A DNA stretch of 64,000 nt. Origin: Incurvaria masculella (lineage: Eukaryota; Arthropoda; Insecta; Lepidoptera; Incurvariidae). The notes below the pieces were generated by a model. The model did no database searches and was not told the origin of the DNA. It saw nothing but the letters and a program-made list of their open reading frames with translations. Shown one piece after another: positions 21,033 through 31,700 of the stretch. The DNA lies in the NCBI GenBank assembly GCA_946894095.1, contig OX335659.1:1309501-1373500 (forward strand), in the 5' to 3' direction. Within the stretch, counting starts at the first letter, position 1. Each line of letters opens with the position of its first letter. The translations under genes and the position numbers were made by a program.

Positions 21033-23053
21033 ATAATTTTGTTTCTATACATTTGTACCAAAGTGACATAACCACGTCTTGTTGTTCCAATCGTATTATT
21101 ATAATATTGTATCGGCATAATTTTGTTACTATACATTTACACCAAAGTGACATAAACACGTTTTATTGTTCAAATCGTATTATTATTATATTGTATCGGC
21201 ATAATTTTGTTACTATACATTTACACCAAAGTGACATAACCACGTCTTGTTGTTGCAATCTTATTATTATTATATTGTATCGGCATAATTTTGTTACTAT
21301 ACATTTACACCAAAGTGACATAAACACGTCTTGTTGTTCAAATCGTATTATTATTATATTGTATCGGCATAATTTTTTTACTATACATTTACACCAAAGT
21401 GACATAAACACGTCTTGTTGTTCAAATCGTATTATTATTATATTGTATCGGCATAATTTTGTTACTATACATTTACACCAAAGTGACATAACCACGTCTT
21501 GTTGTTCCAATCGTATTATTATAATATTGTATCGGCATAATTTTGTTACTATACATTTACACCAAAGTGACATAAACACGTTTTATTGTTCAAATCGTAT
21601 TATTATTATATTGTATCGGCATAATTTTGTTACTATACATTTACACCAAAGTGACATAAACACGTCTTGTTGTTCAAATCGTATTATTATTATATTGTAT
21701 CGGCATAATTTTGTTACTATACATTTACACCAAAGTGACATAAACACGTCTTGTTGTTCAAATCGTATTATTATTATATTGTATCGGCATAATTTTGTTA
21801 CTATACATTTACACCAAAGTGACATAAAGACGTCTTGTTGTTCAAATCTTATTATTATTATATTGTATCGGCATAATTTTGTTACTATACATTTACACCA
21901 AAGTGACATAAACACGTCTTGTTGTTCAAATCGTATTATTATTATATTGTATCGGCATAATTTTTTTACTATACATTTACACCAAAGTGACATAAAGACG
22001 TCTTGTTGTTCAAATCTTATTATTATTATATTGTATCGGCATAATTTTGTTACTATACATTTACACCAAAGTGACATAAACACGTCTTGTTGTTCAAATC
22101 GTATTATTATTATATTGTATCGGCATAATTTGGTTACTATACATTTACACCAAAATGACATTAACATGTCTTGTTGTTCAAATCGTATTATTATTATATT
22201 GTATCGGCATAATTTTGTTACTATACATTTACACCAAAGTGACATAAACACGTCTTGTTGTTCAAATCGTATTATTATTATATTGTATCGGCATAATTTT
22301 TTTACTATACATTTACACCAAAGTGACATAAACACGTCTTGTTGTTCAAATCGTATTATTATTATATTGTATCGGCATAATTTTGTTACTATACATTTAC
22401 ACCAAAGTGACATAAAGACGTCTTGTTGTTCAAATCTTATTATTATTATATTGTATCGGCATAATTTTGTTACTATACATTTACACCAAAGTGACATAAA
22501 GACGTCTTGTTGTTCAAATCGTATTATTATTATATTGTATCGGCATAATTTTGTTACTATACATTTACACCAAAGTGACATAAACACGTCTTGTTGTTCA
22601 AATCGTATTATTATTATATTGTATCGGCATAATTTGGTCACTATACATTTACACCAAAGTGACATTAACATGTCTTGTTGTTCAAATCGTATTATTATTA
22701 TATTGTATCGGCATAATTTTGTTACTATACATTTACACCAAAGTGACATAAACACGTCTTGTTGTTCAAATCGTATTATTATTATATTGTATCGGCATAA
22801 TTTTTTTACTATACATTTACACCAAAGTGACATAAACACGTCTTGTTGTTCAAATCGTATTATTATTATATTGTATCGGCATAATTTTGTTACTATACAT
22901 TTACACCAAAGTGACATAAACACGTCTTGTTGTTAAAATCGTATTATTATTATATTGTATCAGCATAATTTTGTTACTATACACTTACGCAAAAGTGACA
23001 TAAACACGTCTTGTTGTTTAAATCGTATTATTATCATTTTGCATCGGCTTAAT
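21033..23053. repeat. 84-bp minisatellite, about 24 units
   Basis: Tandem units of 84 bp containing TATTGTATCGGCATAATTTT, ACTATACATTTACACCAAAG and GACATAAACACGTCTTGTTG. Because 84 is divisible by three, both strands stay open: a frame of 650 codons on the plus strand (20984-22936) and frames of 446 and 138 codons on the minus strand. The predicted products are 28-residue periodic strings rich in I, H, C and R with no recognisable fold, so I read this as non-coding. Variant units recur at fixed spacing: 420 bp (five units) for the ATTATAATATTG and CGTTTTATTG variants at 21084-21180 and 21504-21600, and 504 bp (six units) for the TTGGT(T/C)AC...CATGTC variants near 22131 and 22635. This shows block duplication. 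The last units decay. Confidence 0.95.
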
Positions 23054-23055
23054 TA

Positions 23056-23341
23056 CCGTTTTCATGTTTCCATACCTAGATGGTGGTAATGGAACCCTAT
23101 TACTAAGCCTCCCCTGTCCGTCCGTACGTGAATCCGTCTGCCAGCGGGCTGCATCTCATGAATAAAAATAACTATACAGCTGAAATTTTCAGAGTGTGAA
23201 GTTTTATTTCCGCCATAAAAAAGCTACGACAAGAAAAATAAAGTGCCTATCGAACCAAGCACAGTGAAATGTTTCAAAGTCATCGGGAACGCAACCAAAA
23301 ATATCAAATATTAAAAACCGGCCAAGTGCGAGTCGGACTCT
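23056..23341 (+). repeat. E element, rearranged
   Basis: The left half (AATGGAACCCTATTACTAAG, TCCGTCCGTACG, 23086-23180) is in plus orientation. A second piece (AAAAACCGGCCAAGTGCGAG, 23313-23341) is in minus orientation, so the unit is inverted internally or composite. Confidence 0.6.
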
Positions 23342-23521
23342 ATAAATAAATAAATTAATAAATTATTCCTTATATACGTTTGTGTATTAAATTATAAAAA
23401 TAGCACTTACCTCGGAAGTACATAGATCGACATAGTCATAGATCGTGAAAACATATTTATAGTCAATAAGAAAAAACATTAGTCATTAACAACCATTCTA
23501 TTAACCCTCTCCCATTCCAGA

Positions 23522-23569
23522 GCCAGTTTCCTGTTGTACAAACGAAATGTATTTTGGGTGCGCACGCGT
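23522..23569 (+). other. Candidate 48-bp exon between strong splice signals
   Basis: A pyrimidine-rich tract and acceptor (CCCTCTCCCATTCCAG) ends at 23521 and a consensus donor GTGAGT begins at 23570. All three frames are open across the 48 bp. One frame reads CCTNEMYFGCAR, but I do not recognise a family and cannot choose the frame. It is the start of a GC-richer patch running to about 23780. Chance pairs of splice sites are common in 64 kb, so this is only a candidate. Confidence 0.25.
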
Positions 23570-24271
23570 GAGTGATAGTGGTCGCGTGCCCCGAAAGAAT
23601 CGTGTGGCGCTTCGACGTTCGGCTAATTTTGTCACTCGCGGCTGGCGCGATGCCAACTTTGATCCCACGAATATCTTTTATCTGAATAGGCAACATTGCC
23701 TAAGCCTTAGGAAGTGTGGCAGCTGGCAGGAAGTGAGAATGCGAAATAGTTTAGCGATGAGACCTGTCGACCTCGCATAGCATAGCTGAGTAAGAGCTTA
23801 TAGTTCTTTATAGTATGTGGGTCAGAGACTACTGTAGATTTGAATTTTTGTTGAAACTATTTTCCTTATCGCTCGCTTGGCGGATGAGAGCTACACGGGA
23901 AAAAGTGTCCGAGCGAAAATGTTGCTATCAAAGACCCGTCAAACCATATTACTTTACAGCCGAAACGACAACAGCGTTTTCTTTCTCTTTCTTCGCTTGT
24001 CTTTTTCGTGAAAAAGAAGACAGGCATTCGTGCTAATCTTCCGGCGGTAATGCTTTCCAATTCGTTGGGACCGAAATGCAAACGAAACGCTCTGCAATAG
24101 TGTACGTCTGCAATAGTGTAGCCCTGTTACTAATAAGCCCTGATCATCGTCTGAACAGTTAAGTATACGATGTTTTGTCGTTTGCATTGACATGCACTTC
24201 CGAATTCGAGAGAAAGGGAGAAAACATTGTATAACTGTTCTATACTATAACTGATTTATAACTGTATCTAG
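23570..24271. other. GC-richer unassigned stretch
   Basis: Moderately GC-rich sequence with open frames on both strands but no recognised product; possibly promoter or UTR near the candidate exon at 23522. Confidence 0.25.
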
Positions 24272-24500
24272 CTCTTTAAGCGTAATCAAGTGTTTAATTT
24301 GACGAGTGGCGCTTGTGAAATGTTATTCCGTCCAACCTTGAAGTGTTTTTTGAGGCTACACGTAATAAAGTGAAAGAAACTTCGTTTCTACCAGGTGTCC
24401 CACTACACCTCTCGTAATTTTTGTATTTAGGAAATATACAGTCCAAAAATAAGCGCATGAATTGATACGAGGACAAGTCTCTACATTCATAAATACACAT
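24272..24500. repeat. Repeat L, copy 2
   Basis: Matches 6362-6515 in order over about 150 bp (GTGTTTAATTTGACGA, TTATTCCGT, CTACCAGGTG). Class unknown. Confidence 0.45.
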
Positions 24501-25009
24501 TTAAATAAAACCAAATTGTAATTTTTAAGCGAAGCCATTAATTGAGAAAGTCTGGTGGTTCTCCCACCCTGTTTTAATCGTTTGTCAATTGAGGTTACTT
24601 TGCTAATAGCGACCATGATTTGCCCGAATAACGAGTAAATTCGGTGTACTTGAAGCTCCGCCTGGACAGTAGCATCTTACGGAATCTCTTTGCCAACCAC
24701 GTTTGTGTTTTGTTACCAATCTCACAGTAGTCCAGCAGACTTTAACGTTTCTGTCACCGTCATCGGTGAAGTTCACAATGGACTCCAAAAATGTTCGATT
24801 GAAAAAGCTTCAATAACATTGAGGTTTCATTATTACGACAGTAATTTGCATGATGCAGATAATGGAATATTTACGATTGCGCATACATTACCGCATATTT
24901 TTGCACAATTGTCTATTGGGTCATATTCGATTATTGAATGGTTTATTAGTTCTGCTGTTCATAGAGGTAACAAGTAGTTACTCGATATTTTTATGGCGTA
25001 TCTAATCAT
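24501..25009. other. Unassigned stretch
   Basis: The frame at 24690-24977 (95 codons) has ordinary composition and no recognised motif; I do not call it a gene. Confidence 0.3.
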
Positions 25010-25301
25010 AAAAACCGGCCAAGTGCGAGTGGGACTCGCACACGAAGGGTTCGGTACCATCAAGACCAAAAAATCATGTTTTTTGTATGGGGACCCCCTT
25101 TAATTTTTATTATTGTTTATTTTACCTATTTGTTGTTATAGCGGCAAATAAATACACACTCTGTGAACATTTCAGCTGCCTACTTATTACGGTTCATGAG
25201 ATACAGCCCTGTGACAGACGGACGGACGGACGGACGGAGGGACAGCGGAGGCTTAGTAATAGGGTTCCGTTTTCACCCTTTGGTTACGGAACCCTAAAAA
25301 A
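25010..25301 (-). repeat. E element, minus strand, near full-length
   Basis: AAAAACCGGCCAAGTGCGAG at the left, GACGGACGGACGGACGG in the middle and GGTTACGGAACCCTAAAAAA at the right. Confidence 0.88.
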
Positions 25302-26756
25302 TGAGTGCCAGACATATAACTTTCCCAATTTGCAACTTGCTAAGTTAGTTTTAGAATCACTTTATTTTTTTCCCAGAACGGGGGACTGCATAAGCAGTGG
25401 TTCGATCTGGCCACTAGCTGGAGGTACCTAGCATTTGGGGATCACTCCAAGAGTTCATTACCTGTCAAGGGGCCTAGGTTGATGGCATAGGCCCCAAGGT
25501 GGTAAGGGTAGTGCAGTGAGTTGTTAGTGACTCCAAATACATAGAAACAAAATTAAAAAGAACAGCATAGATTTAAGTACTAACCTTTTCCGGAGTCCTC
25601 GGAGCTGGTATTCACTGCACGTCCCAGCACCAATGTGATTATAACAACACATTTGATTTGTATTGGCATGTTTGTCGCGATTCGATCGTCTGTCTCGATT
25701 GTTCGATTTCAATGTTCGCACACGACACTCTTTCACTTCATCTGTAGACGTTTTGTCTACGAATGGATTAAAAGTGGTCTTTATTCGATACATCGAATCA
25801 AAATCGGTTTGAATCACTCACTGTTGATGAATCAATTTTCATGTTCGTAATCTTTATTATCTCTTTTTTTTAAAAGATCTTTATAACACTATAGTAAATA
25901 CTAAACTGTCCAGATCGAGATAATTTTACTTCAACAGACTCACTCCCAGCTATATCGAAAATGTTCGTGAAATTTACGACTCCTTTACACTGATTTCTTG
26001 TTTACACCGTTTGACATATCGCGTATTTCAGGGCTGCACTGCGGTGACGACCAACCTGAAAATGAAACATTAAATGTATTAACGATGTAAACAAATCTCC
26101 GATGGATAATAAAATAGCGATCTAATGAGGTTGCTCGTAAGATGTGGGATCGATGCCAACCGGTGTGGATTAGACTGAATTCACGAGGTCGTTTAGCTAA
26201 TCTGGCACTATTTCCACCTTACTTGTTGCTACAATACGGGGTCGATCAAACAGAGCTCGAACGGTACGCTCAATTTATTGTTAACACGTGCTACATTATT
26301 TGATGCTAACACAAGCCACGTTCATTGTGTAGGTATCTCAATAAAGTTTCTTCTTTCCATAGTATTTTATGTGCAAAATATCGTGAGCTCAACAAATAAA
26401 CCAAAAATAACTTAGTTTTATTTATTGATCGCGGTGTATTTTATTACTGTTATGAAATTACATTTTCGAAGGAATTATCTTTGGTACCTTCCCTTTCTTT
26501 AAGCAGAGCTACGATGATGGCGACAATGTTTCTCGGCCGCTTTCATTCAATGTGTTGGTACCGATACTGGCGGTTTTTAACCAGTTCACCTAGTAGTTAG
26601 GGACCTAAAATTGGGGAAAATAATATAAGATAAATCTAGCAGACTGAAGAAAACATGCATATTTCAATATAATATAATGCAAGGCAATATAATCCAATGA
26701 CGCGATGAGATTTTTTTTATCAACAAGATATTTTTAAGAAGAGGTTTCGATGCCCA
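25302..26756. other. Mostly unassigned; decayed SINE at 26460-26600 and a candidate exon at 25577-25660
   Basis: On the minus strand the frame through 25817-25577 is open for about 80 codons and meets a donor AAAAG|GTTAGT at about 25581. No product is recognised and the acceptor is unclear. At 26460-26600 a SINE-like order (CCGCTTTCATTCAATGTG, GTTGGTACCGA) survives weakly. Confidence 0.25.
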
Positions 26757-26980
26757 TTTTTAGGGTTCCGTACCCAAAGGGTGAAAACGGAACCCTATTA
26801 CTAAGCCTCCGCTGTCCGTCCGTCCGTCTGTCCGTCTGTCACAGGGCTGTATCTCAGAAACCGTGATAGCTAGACAGTTGGAATTTTCACAGAGTGTGTA
26901 TTTCCCTTGCCGCTAGAACAACAAATCATAGACATTACGAAATAGTTAGAATTAAAGGGGGTCCCCATACAACATACGTC
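26757..26980 (+). repeat. E element, 3'-truncated
   Basis: GGGTTCCGTACCCAAAGGGT through AGGGGGTCCCCATACAACAT, where the unit stops and GC-rich unique sequence begins. Confidence 0.82.
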
Positions 26981-26984
26981 TATA

Positions 26985-27240
26985 TTGTCTATCCCGCTCG
27001 CACCCACTTCGCTGAGCCCGGCGTATGGCCCCCGCGCCGCGACGCGCGCGCCGCCTCCCCGCACGCCAGTCTGCTCGATAGTCTTCTCGCTCACACGTGC
27101 TAGACTTTATACACGCTGCGCGCGCTTCTAGGTCTATGACTACTTTATATAGATGAACGCTCGCCTCGCGTCGGCAGTTGGTCGCGGACCATTCTTCTTG
27201 TTTTGTGGGGTGTTCGGCGCGGCGCGCGTCTTCTATGCAC
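26985..27240. other. GC/CpG-rich island
   Basis: Very GC-rich (CCCCGCGCCGCGACGCGCGC) directly abutting the truncated E copy, so it may be part of a larger element or a promoter. No supported coding frame. Confidence 0.3.
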
Positions 27241-27522
27241 GCGCGATGTATTTACGATGCTTCGTCAATAATTTATGAAGTCGGTGTGTAGGTATTAACG
27301 CCATATGCAAATTAGAGATTGAATATGATACAACATAAGAATATATTAAAAAACATATTTTTTTTTTAAATATACAAAGCAAACGTATAGCATAGCTTTA
27401 ACTAATTTGTAAATAAAATTATATAATATTTACATACAAATACATGTCAAATCAGTACATTTTTCATTGGCTTTTATGAAATATACAAATAGTATATGGT
27501 TTTTTTAGTAAGTACCTGTATA

Positions 27523-27640
27523 TGGATCGCAATACAACACCTATTGATTAGCATGATATCGCCCAACTCACCACATGAGAACTAGGTGCCATGCCAGGAC
27601 CTTACTTATGCTGCACGGCTACGTTGAACTGGCTGGAAAA
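27523..27640 (-). repeat. SINE body fragment, minus strand
   Basis: CATGAGAACTAGGTGCCATG, CCAGGACCTTACTTATGCTG and CACGGCTACGTTGAACTGGC mark the SINE body; truncated. Confidence 0.65.
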
Positions 27641-27740
27641 ATCTCTCTCTACATATTTTGAACGTACCTAATATAGAATTTTTAGAAACATCACATTATT
27701 GCTGTAATGGAACAGAGAAGCTTTGTAAAAAATATCTAAG

Positions 27741-28147
27741 CTATTTTTTTATGCGACCAGACATGGATGGCTAATACCACACAACTACCGTTATGATATT
27801 AGCCCAATACACCTGATTCCCTAAGGAATTAGGTGCCATGCCAGGACCTTCCCTTTTATCAGCGAGGCTCCATTGAACTGGATGGAAAACACGGACAATT
27901 TTGTATTGCCGCTTCGACCATCTTTTCATCCGATGCGATGGTACCAACCCGGGCGGGCTTAAACCCTACCATCTTGTAGGGGAAAGGGACCTACAGTTTA
28001 ACATGGATTCCGAACCATGTAGCAGCTCGCATTCTTGACGAAATGCACTTATCGAACTCGGAATGAGAAAGACAGTGGTGCATGTCGGAATTAAACCCAG
28101 ACCTCTGGTACGCTAGGTCAGTCCCCGCGCCACTAGGCTACAAGCCG
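27741..28147 (-). repeat. SINE with tRNA-like head, full-length, minus strand
   Basis: The best tRNA-headed copy. On the minus strand it begins TTGTAGCCTAGTGGCGCGG (an A-box-like TAGCCTAGTGG). About 30 bp later it has GGTCTGGGTTTAATTCC (B box), then CACCACTGTCTTTCTCATTC and GGTTCGGAATCCATGTTAAA, then the same body and tail as the 5S-headed SINEs. A and B boxes at this spacing form an RNA polymerase III type 2 promoter. Confidence 0.8.
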
Positions 28148-28197
28148 CAATATTTGCGGGTTAACATAACAAGTACCATACATAAATATTGCAAGTA

Positions 28198-28500
28198 TGA
28201 CATTGCAAGTATGAAGTTTCTTTGCCGGTTCTTCTTCACTGGTTGATCGAATCCGCGGATCAATCAAATTGTGACATGACTTAGCCCCGGTTGCACGAAG
28301 AGACGGCCGAGTTAATCAATGTTCAAACACGTCACTTTTAGTGAACCGCATAGAGTTCCTTCCATACTGTCTGTACAAAGTGACGTGTTTAATCGTACAT
28401 TGATGTTGATTTTAATTTTTTGTCCTTTCGTGCACTCGGCCCTTAGTGTAGTTTGACTACCAGAAGTAGAATAAATAAATGAAATAAAATTGTGTTTAGC
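28198..28500 (-). repeat. Repeat K, copy 2, split by a MITE
   Basis: Minus-strand K repeat (CGAATCCGCGGATCAATC; GTAGTTTGACTACC) interrupted between 28285 and 28442. The uninterrupted copy at 62640-62790 preserves the empty site. Confidence 0.75.
28285..28442. mobile_element. 158-bp MITE with TTAG target duplication
   Basis: Flanked by TTAG (28281-28284 and 28443-28446). Ends CCCCGGTTGCACGAAGAG and CTTTCGTGCACTCGGCCC are imperfect inverted repeats; a second inverted pair (AAACACGTCACTTT / AAAGTGACGTGTTT) lies inside. No coding capacity. The empty site survives in the K copy at about 62690-62715, which reads GTTTGACTACACTAAGTCATG-like on one strand with a single TTAG equivalent. Confidence 0.85.
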
Positions 28501-29036
28501 TTTCAAAATGCTTTATCAATCACTTCAATGGGTAGGTAGGCAAAAACATTTATCGTAAAATGTTTATATACATTTTCTGTTTAAAAAAAACGCAAAGGAC
28601 GTTTTTGGCCTATAGACCATTAACAATAAGTGATATATTATCGTATATATCCACGTATGTGTAACAATTTTCTATCCACATGCAAGTCTATGGTGGGAAA
28701 TCACAAACCGATGAAGGAAAGAGTTATAGAAACATTAAAAAACATATTTTTCAAATACATATATTTTTATTACTGCTTTTTCAGTTTCAACGTTAGTTTT
28801 TTATGGAACCAGTAAACCTGGTAACCTACAAACCTACTGTAAGGTACTTTCAAGGCTAAACAATGAATCATTACTATCATTATAAAAATAAGAAACAAAA
28901 AAGAAGGACATATCTTTTTCCAACGAATGTGATTTGTATGTACGTATAATCGACCGTGAAGCAAGGACACTTTAATTAAAGGAAGAACCCAGTAAAAAGA
29001 ACTACTTTACGAATATAATGCAAGGCTGGAACCGAA
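28501..29036. other. Unassigned stretch
   Basis: AT-rich non-coding; nothing recognised. Confidence 0.4.
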
Positions 29037-29325
29037 CCAGCAAAACATACCATTCGCTGGTAGGTATTGAGTTATTTGGTCAAGTGAACTAAAATATACC
29101 AGTTGGCATGGTACGAAATTTAACTAAACGTCAAACTTAGCCCCGAGTGCACGAAAGGACGGCTGAGTTAATCAATGTTCAAACACGTCACTTTTAGTAA
29201 ACCCCTTGGAGTTGACGTTGATTTTGATTTTTTGTCCTTTCGTGCACTCGGCCCTCATTTTGCCTCCTTTGCCTGTTCACCTGCTATGCACCTAGCGAAT
29301 GATTTATCATGGTAACCAAACCACC
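29037..29325. repeat. Repeat J, copy 2, with nested MITE
   Basis: The J blocks (TTTGGTCAAGTGAACTAAAA, GGCATGGTACGAAATTTAAC, TTTGCCTGTTCACCTGC, ATTTATCATGGTAACC) are present in order. The block expected after AAACGTC is displaced by the MITE at 29141-29254. Confidence 0.6.
29141..29254. mobile_element. Second copy of the TTAG-type MITE, internally deleted
   Basis: CCCCGAGTGCACGAAAGGAC at the left and GTCCTTTCGTGCACTCGGCC at the right are near-perfect inverted ends. The interior shares GAGTTAATCAATGTTCAAAC with 28285-28442. TTAG precedes it; the right-hand duplicate is not clear (TCAT). Confidence 0.75.
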
Positions 29326-29679
29326 CTGGATATTTGAAGGGCTTCAAAATGATACAATTATGTTCATGATTTGATTATATTAAGGGTAGATGTTTTTTGG
29401 AGACACATTTATGTTGATTTCACATAATACGGTTAGAATCTGATAATTTGTCATATCGAGACGACTGTTGTTAATTTTTTTGAAATAGGCTTTGTAATGC
29501 ATATTATAAAAATAAATATTTTTCCACGTTGCTTAAGTTACATTATTCTTCATGTATCAATTCTCGATTGAAGTTCCTCTCTTTTAATAAAAAAAAATAT
29601 ATTTTTTTTTGTAATGAGAACAAAAAAAAAACAATTTAATGATATTTTTTTATATTCATCGTTACATTCAGCATTGGAT
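29326..29679. other. Unassigned stretch
   Basis: AT-rich, poly-A/T runs near 29588-29640; no element recognised. Confidence 0.35.
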
Positions 29680-29955
29680 GTTTGTAGCGGGTTCAAATCC
29701 CCGCCCCGTTTATGAATCACTTTCTTTCTTTTTCAGAATTGGATAAATGAATTTCGTTACGAATGCGAGTTTGTTGGGAGATGTTTGGATCCATGTTAAA
29801 CTATAGGTGCCCTTTCCCTACGATTGGTACCATCGCATGAGATGATAATACCTTTGGTTGAAACGGCAATAATAAATTGTCCATGTTTTCCATACAGTTC
29901 AATGTAGCCGTGGTCGTAAATAGAAGATCCTGGCATGTCACCTAATTCCTTCGGA
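29680..29955 (+). repeat. SINE with tRNA-like head
   Basis: GTAGCGGGTTCAAATCCCCG (B box), CACTTTCTTTCTTTTTCAG, GTTTGGATCCATGTTAAACT, then the shared body to GATCCTGGCATGTCACCTAA. Tail truncated. Confidence 0.72.
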
Positions 29956-30020
29956 AATGAGGGTAATAGCGGGTAGAGGCGAAGTTCAGAAGGCACAACC
30001 GAGGTTCCGTAATTTCCTTA

Positions 30021-30080
30021 AATATACGATGGTACGGAACCCTTCGTGCGCGAGTCCGACTCGCACTTGGCCGGTTTTTA
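30021..30080 (+). repeat. E element, right end only
   Basis: GATGGTACGGAACCCTTCGT then GAGTCCGACTCGCACTTGGC and poly-T: the last 60 bp of the unit. Confidence 0.8.
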
Positions 30081-30290
30081 CGTTATAGATTCTATTTATT
30101 AACTGATAATATAATGTGATATGAACAAAAATACAAGTGTTTGCTGAATTGGCTGAATTTCAGATGATAAAAAAATCTAGTCTTAGCGTGGTTTTCTCCA
30201 AGTGCTGATTTATTTTAATCGGCATTTGTTACTGAAGTGCCGATTATCTTGTAACGGTATTTATTGCAAGCTGCTAAGAAAGGCCATTAA

Positions 30291-30759
30291 GGGCCTGGTA
30301 CTAGCCAAATCGCAAAGTTAGACGAGGCACCCCAAGTTAACTACGAGTCTGACGATTATAAGTGTCATTCTTACAATATATGATTCCTTGTCTAGGAATC
30401 GAATTATTTTCGTTAATGTATGTTTCCTTTTTCTATACAAAATACATTGCGGAAACGGTGTCCATTTCCGAACTTTTTTGACTAAATGTAGAAATCTAAA
30501 AGCAAATGGAATTTTTTGTTTATGCATATATGCTGTTTTTGCTTATATCTAGAAATCAAATTACTTTCAGATTTCTAATGAGAAAAATCAACTTTTTTAT
30601 TTTTATTATTATTTAAATAAATGATGGAATAAAAAAATATTAACAATCCATTATCAGTCTGGAGTTCTATTTGGATTTGCTGAAGCGTTTCACTACATAT
30701 TATTACATTTGTTAAAAAGTGCATTTGTATGGCGCGAGTAGTTGGCTAGTCCTAGCGCC
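30291..30759 (+). mobile_element. TTAA-element B, copy 1
   Basis: Left TTAA at 30287-30290. Starts GGGCCTGGTACTAGCC and ends GGCTAGTCCTAGCGCC, an imperfect terminal inverted repeat of about 16 bp. The right TTAA is mutated to TCAA (30760-30763) and shared with A. No coding capacity. Almost identical to 51548-52018. Confidence 0.85.
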
Positions 30760-30763
30760 TCAA

Positions 30764-31295
30764 GGTGGGTATTCCTGCTCAACTCCCCATACTAAAGGGG
30801 AAAGAAGATCACGCGCATATTTATTGTCAGAGATCCAACATTTTACTCAAAATATCTTTATTTGATCGAACTAGATGTCTGATAACCATTGGCATTGTAC
30901 AATTATGTTTGGTTTCCAAGTTGTAAGGTCCGAAAGTTCGAATTTTTCGCGCGTTTTACACAATAACTTTGGAGGTGGATTACTCAACGATAAATCTTAA
31001 AAATACTAGTCATCAGACATAGCTTGTTTCATGAATATTTATAAACAATTTAGTCTTTGTTAGATTTTTTACTACATCGGTCGTGGTTTACTTTTAGCTA
31101 GAAGTCGTTTCGTAATTAAAATTTTCGTAACCCTTACGAAATCAAACACTTTGCGCATTTTCTCTTTGTGGACATGTTGCATCCTTCTCATCACGGAGCC
31201 TGTCTTTTTCTTTGAAACAGAGAAGGTCCCAGAGCGCAATAGCACGGTTTTGTACCGTGCCTGCGAATGAGTTAGTCCCGCCGGGAAGGGACATC
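30764..31295 (+). mobile_element. TTAA-element A, copy 3
   Basis: Abuts B, with only the 4-bp TCAA between them; TTAA follows at 31296-31299. Interior shared blocks are present but somewhat diverged (532 bp). Confidence 0.82.
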
Positions 31296-31420
31296 TTAAC
31301 ATGTGGTAATAAAGCTAATCAGCAGTAGGTAAAAACGCCATTAATATCGTTTCATCTAACTCAAACATTACACAAAATTACACTTATATAATTTTTCTTA
31401 ACGTAACATACACGTACCTC

Positions 31421-31700
31421 TCTTCAAACAAACCATCGCGTACTCCAAACAAAACATTCCCGGCGTCTCCCTACATTCGCATTCGCGCATAATCCAATAG
31501 CTCGCGATTTCCCAACGAAGAGGGCGCATCAAACGGATCTACATAAAATGGCTGAAACAGCCGCCCGAGCCGATCGGATCTCCAGCGTGGATCTATGTAT
31601 ATAAACGGGCAGAATGGTTGTCAATAAACGGCGTTCTGTTTACACCGGGGCGTAAATCCAAGCCCCCCCCCTCGCACCGTGCTGCTGGCGAATAGAGCAG
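31421..31700. promoter_or_regulatory. GC-rich island with a TATA-like motif
   Basis: GC-rich sequence between AT-rich flanks with TGTATATAAACGGGC at 31597-31611, followed by a C-run (about 31665). It could be a promoter region, but no coding exon is recognised downstream. Confidence 0.2.

Larger units (their letters stand above)
30187..31339 (-). mobile_element. TTAA-element C, split at its internal TTAA by elements B and A
   Basis: The left half of C (30187-30286) and the right half (31300-31339) match the intact copy at 54541-54700 read in reverse: TTTTCTCCAAGTGCTGATTT..., AGTGCCGATTATCTTGTA, then GCTAATCAGCAGTAGG. Between them lie B (30291-30759) and A (30764-31295). In the intact copy the junction is a single TTAA within AAGGCTCTTTAATGTACGG. 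Confidence 0.82.

Noticed and set aside
20984..22936. 650-codon open frame as a giant repeat protein
   Set aside because: It is a readout of an 84-bp minisatellite whose unit has no stop and is a multiple of three. The opposite strand is equally open, no signal or fold is visible, and variant changes do not look selected for protein.
21033..23053. CRISPR array
   Set aside because: Units are contiguous, with no unique spacers between conserved repeats, and the surrounding sequence is eukaryotic.
24690..24977. 95-codon plus-strand ORF
   Set aside because: Ordinary composition, no recognisable motif, and no splice or repeat support.
27990..28147. tRNA gene
   Set aside because: A and B boxes are present, but there is no credible full cloverleaf, and the sequence continues into the common SINE body.
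31072..31302. 76-codon minus-strand ORF
   Set aside because: It lies wholly within element A, and its counterparts in other copies are broken.
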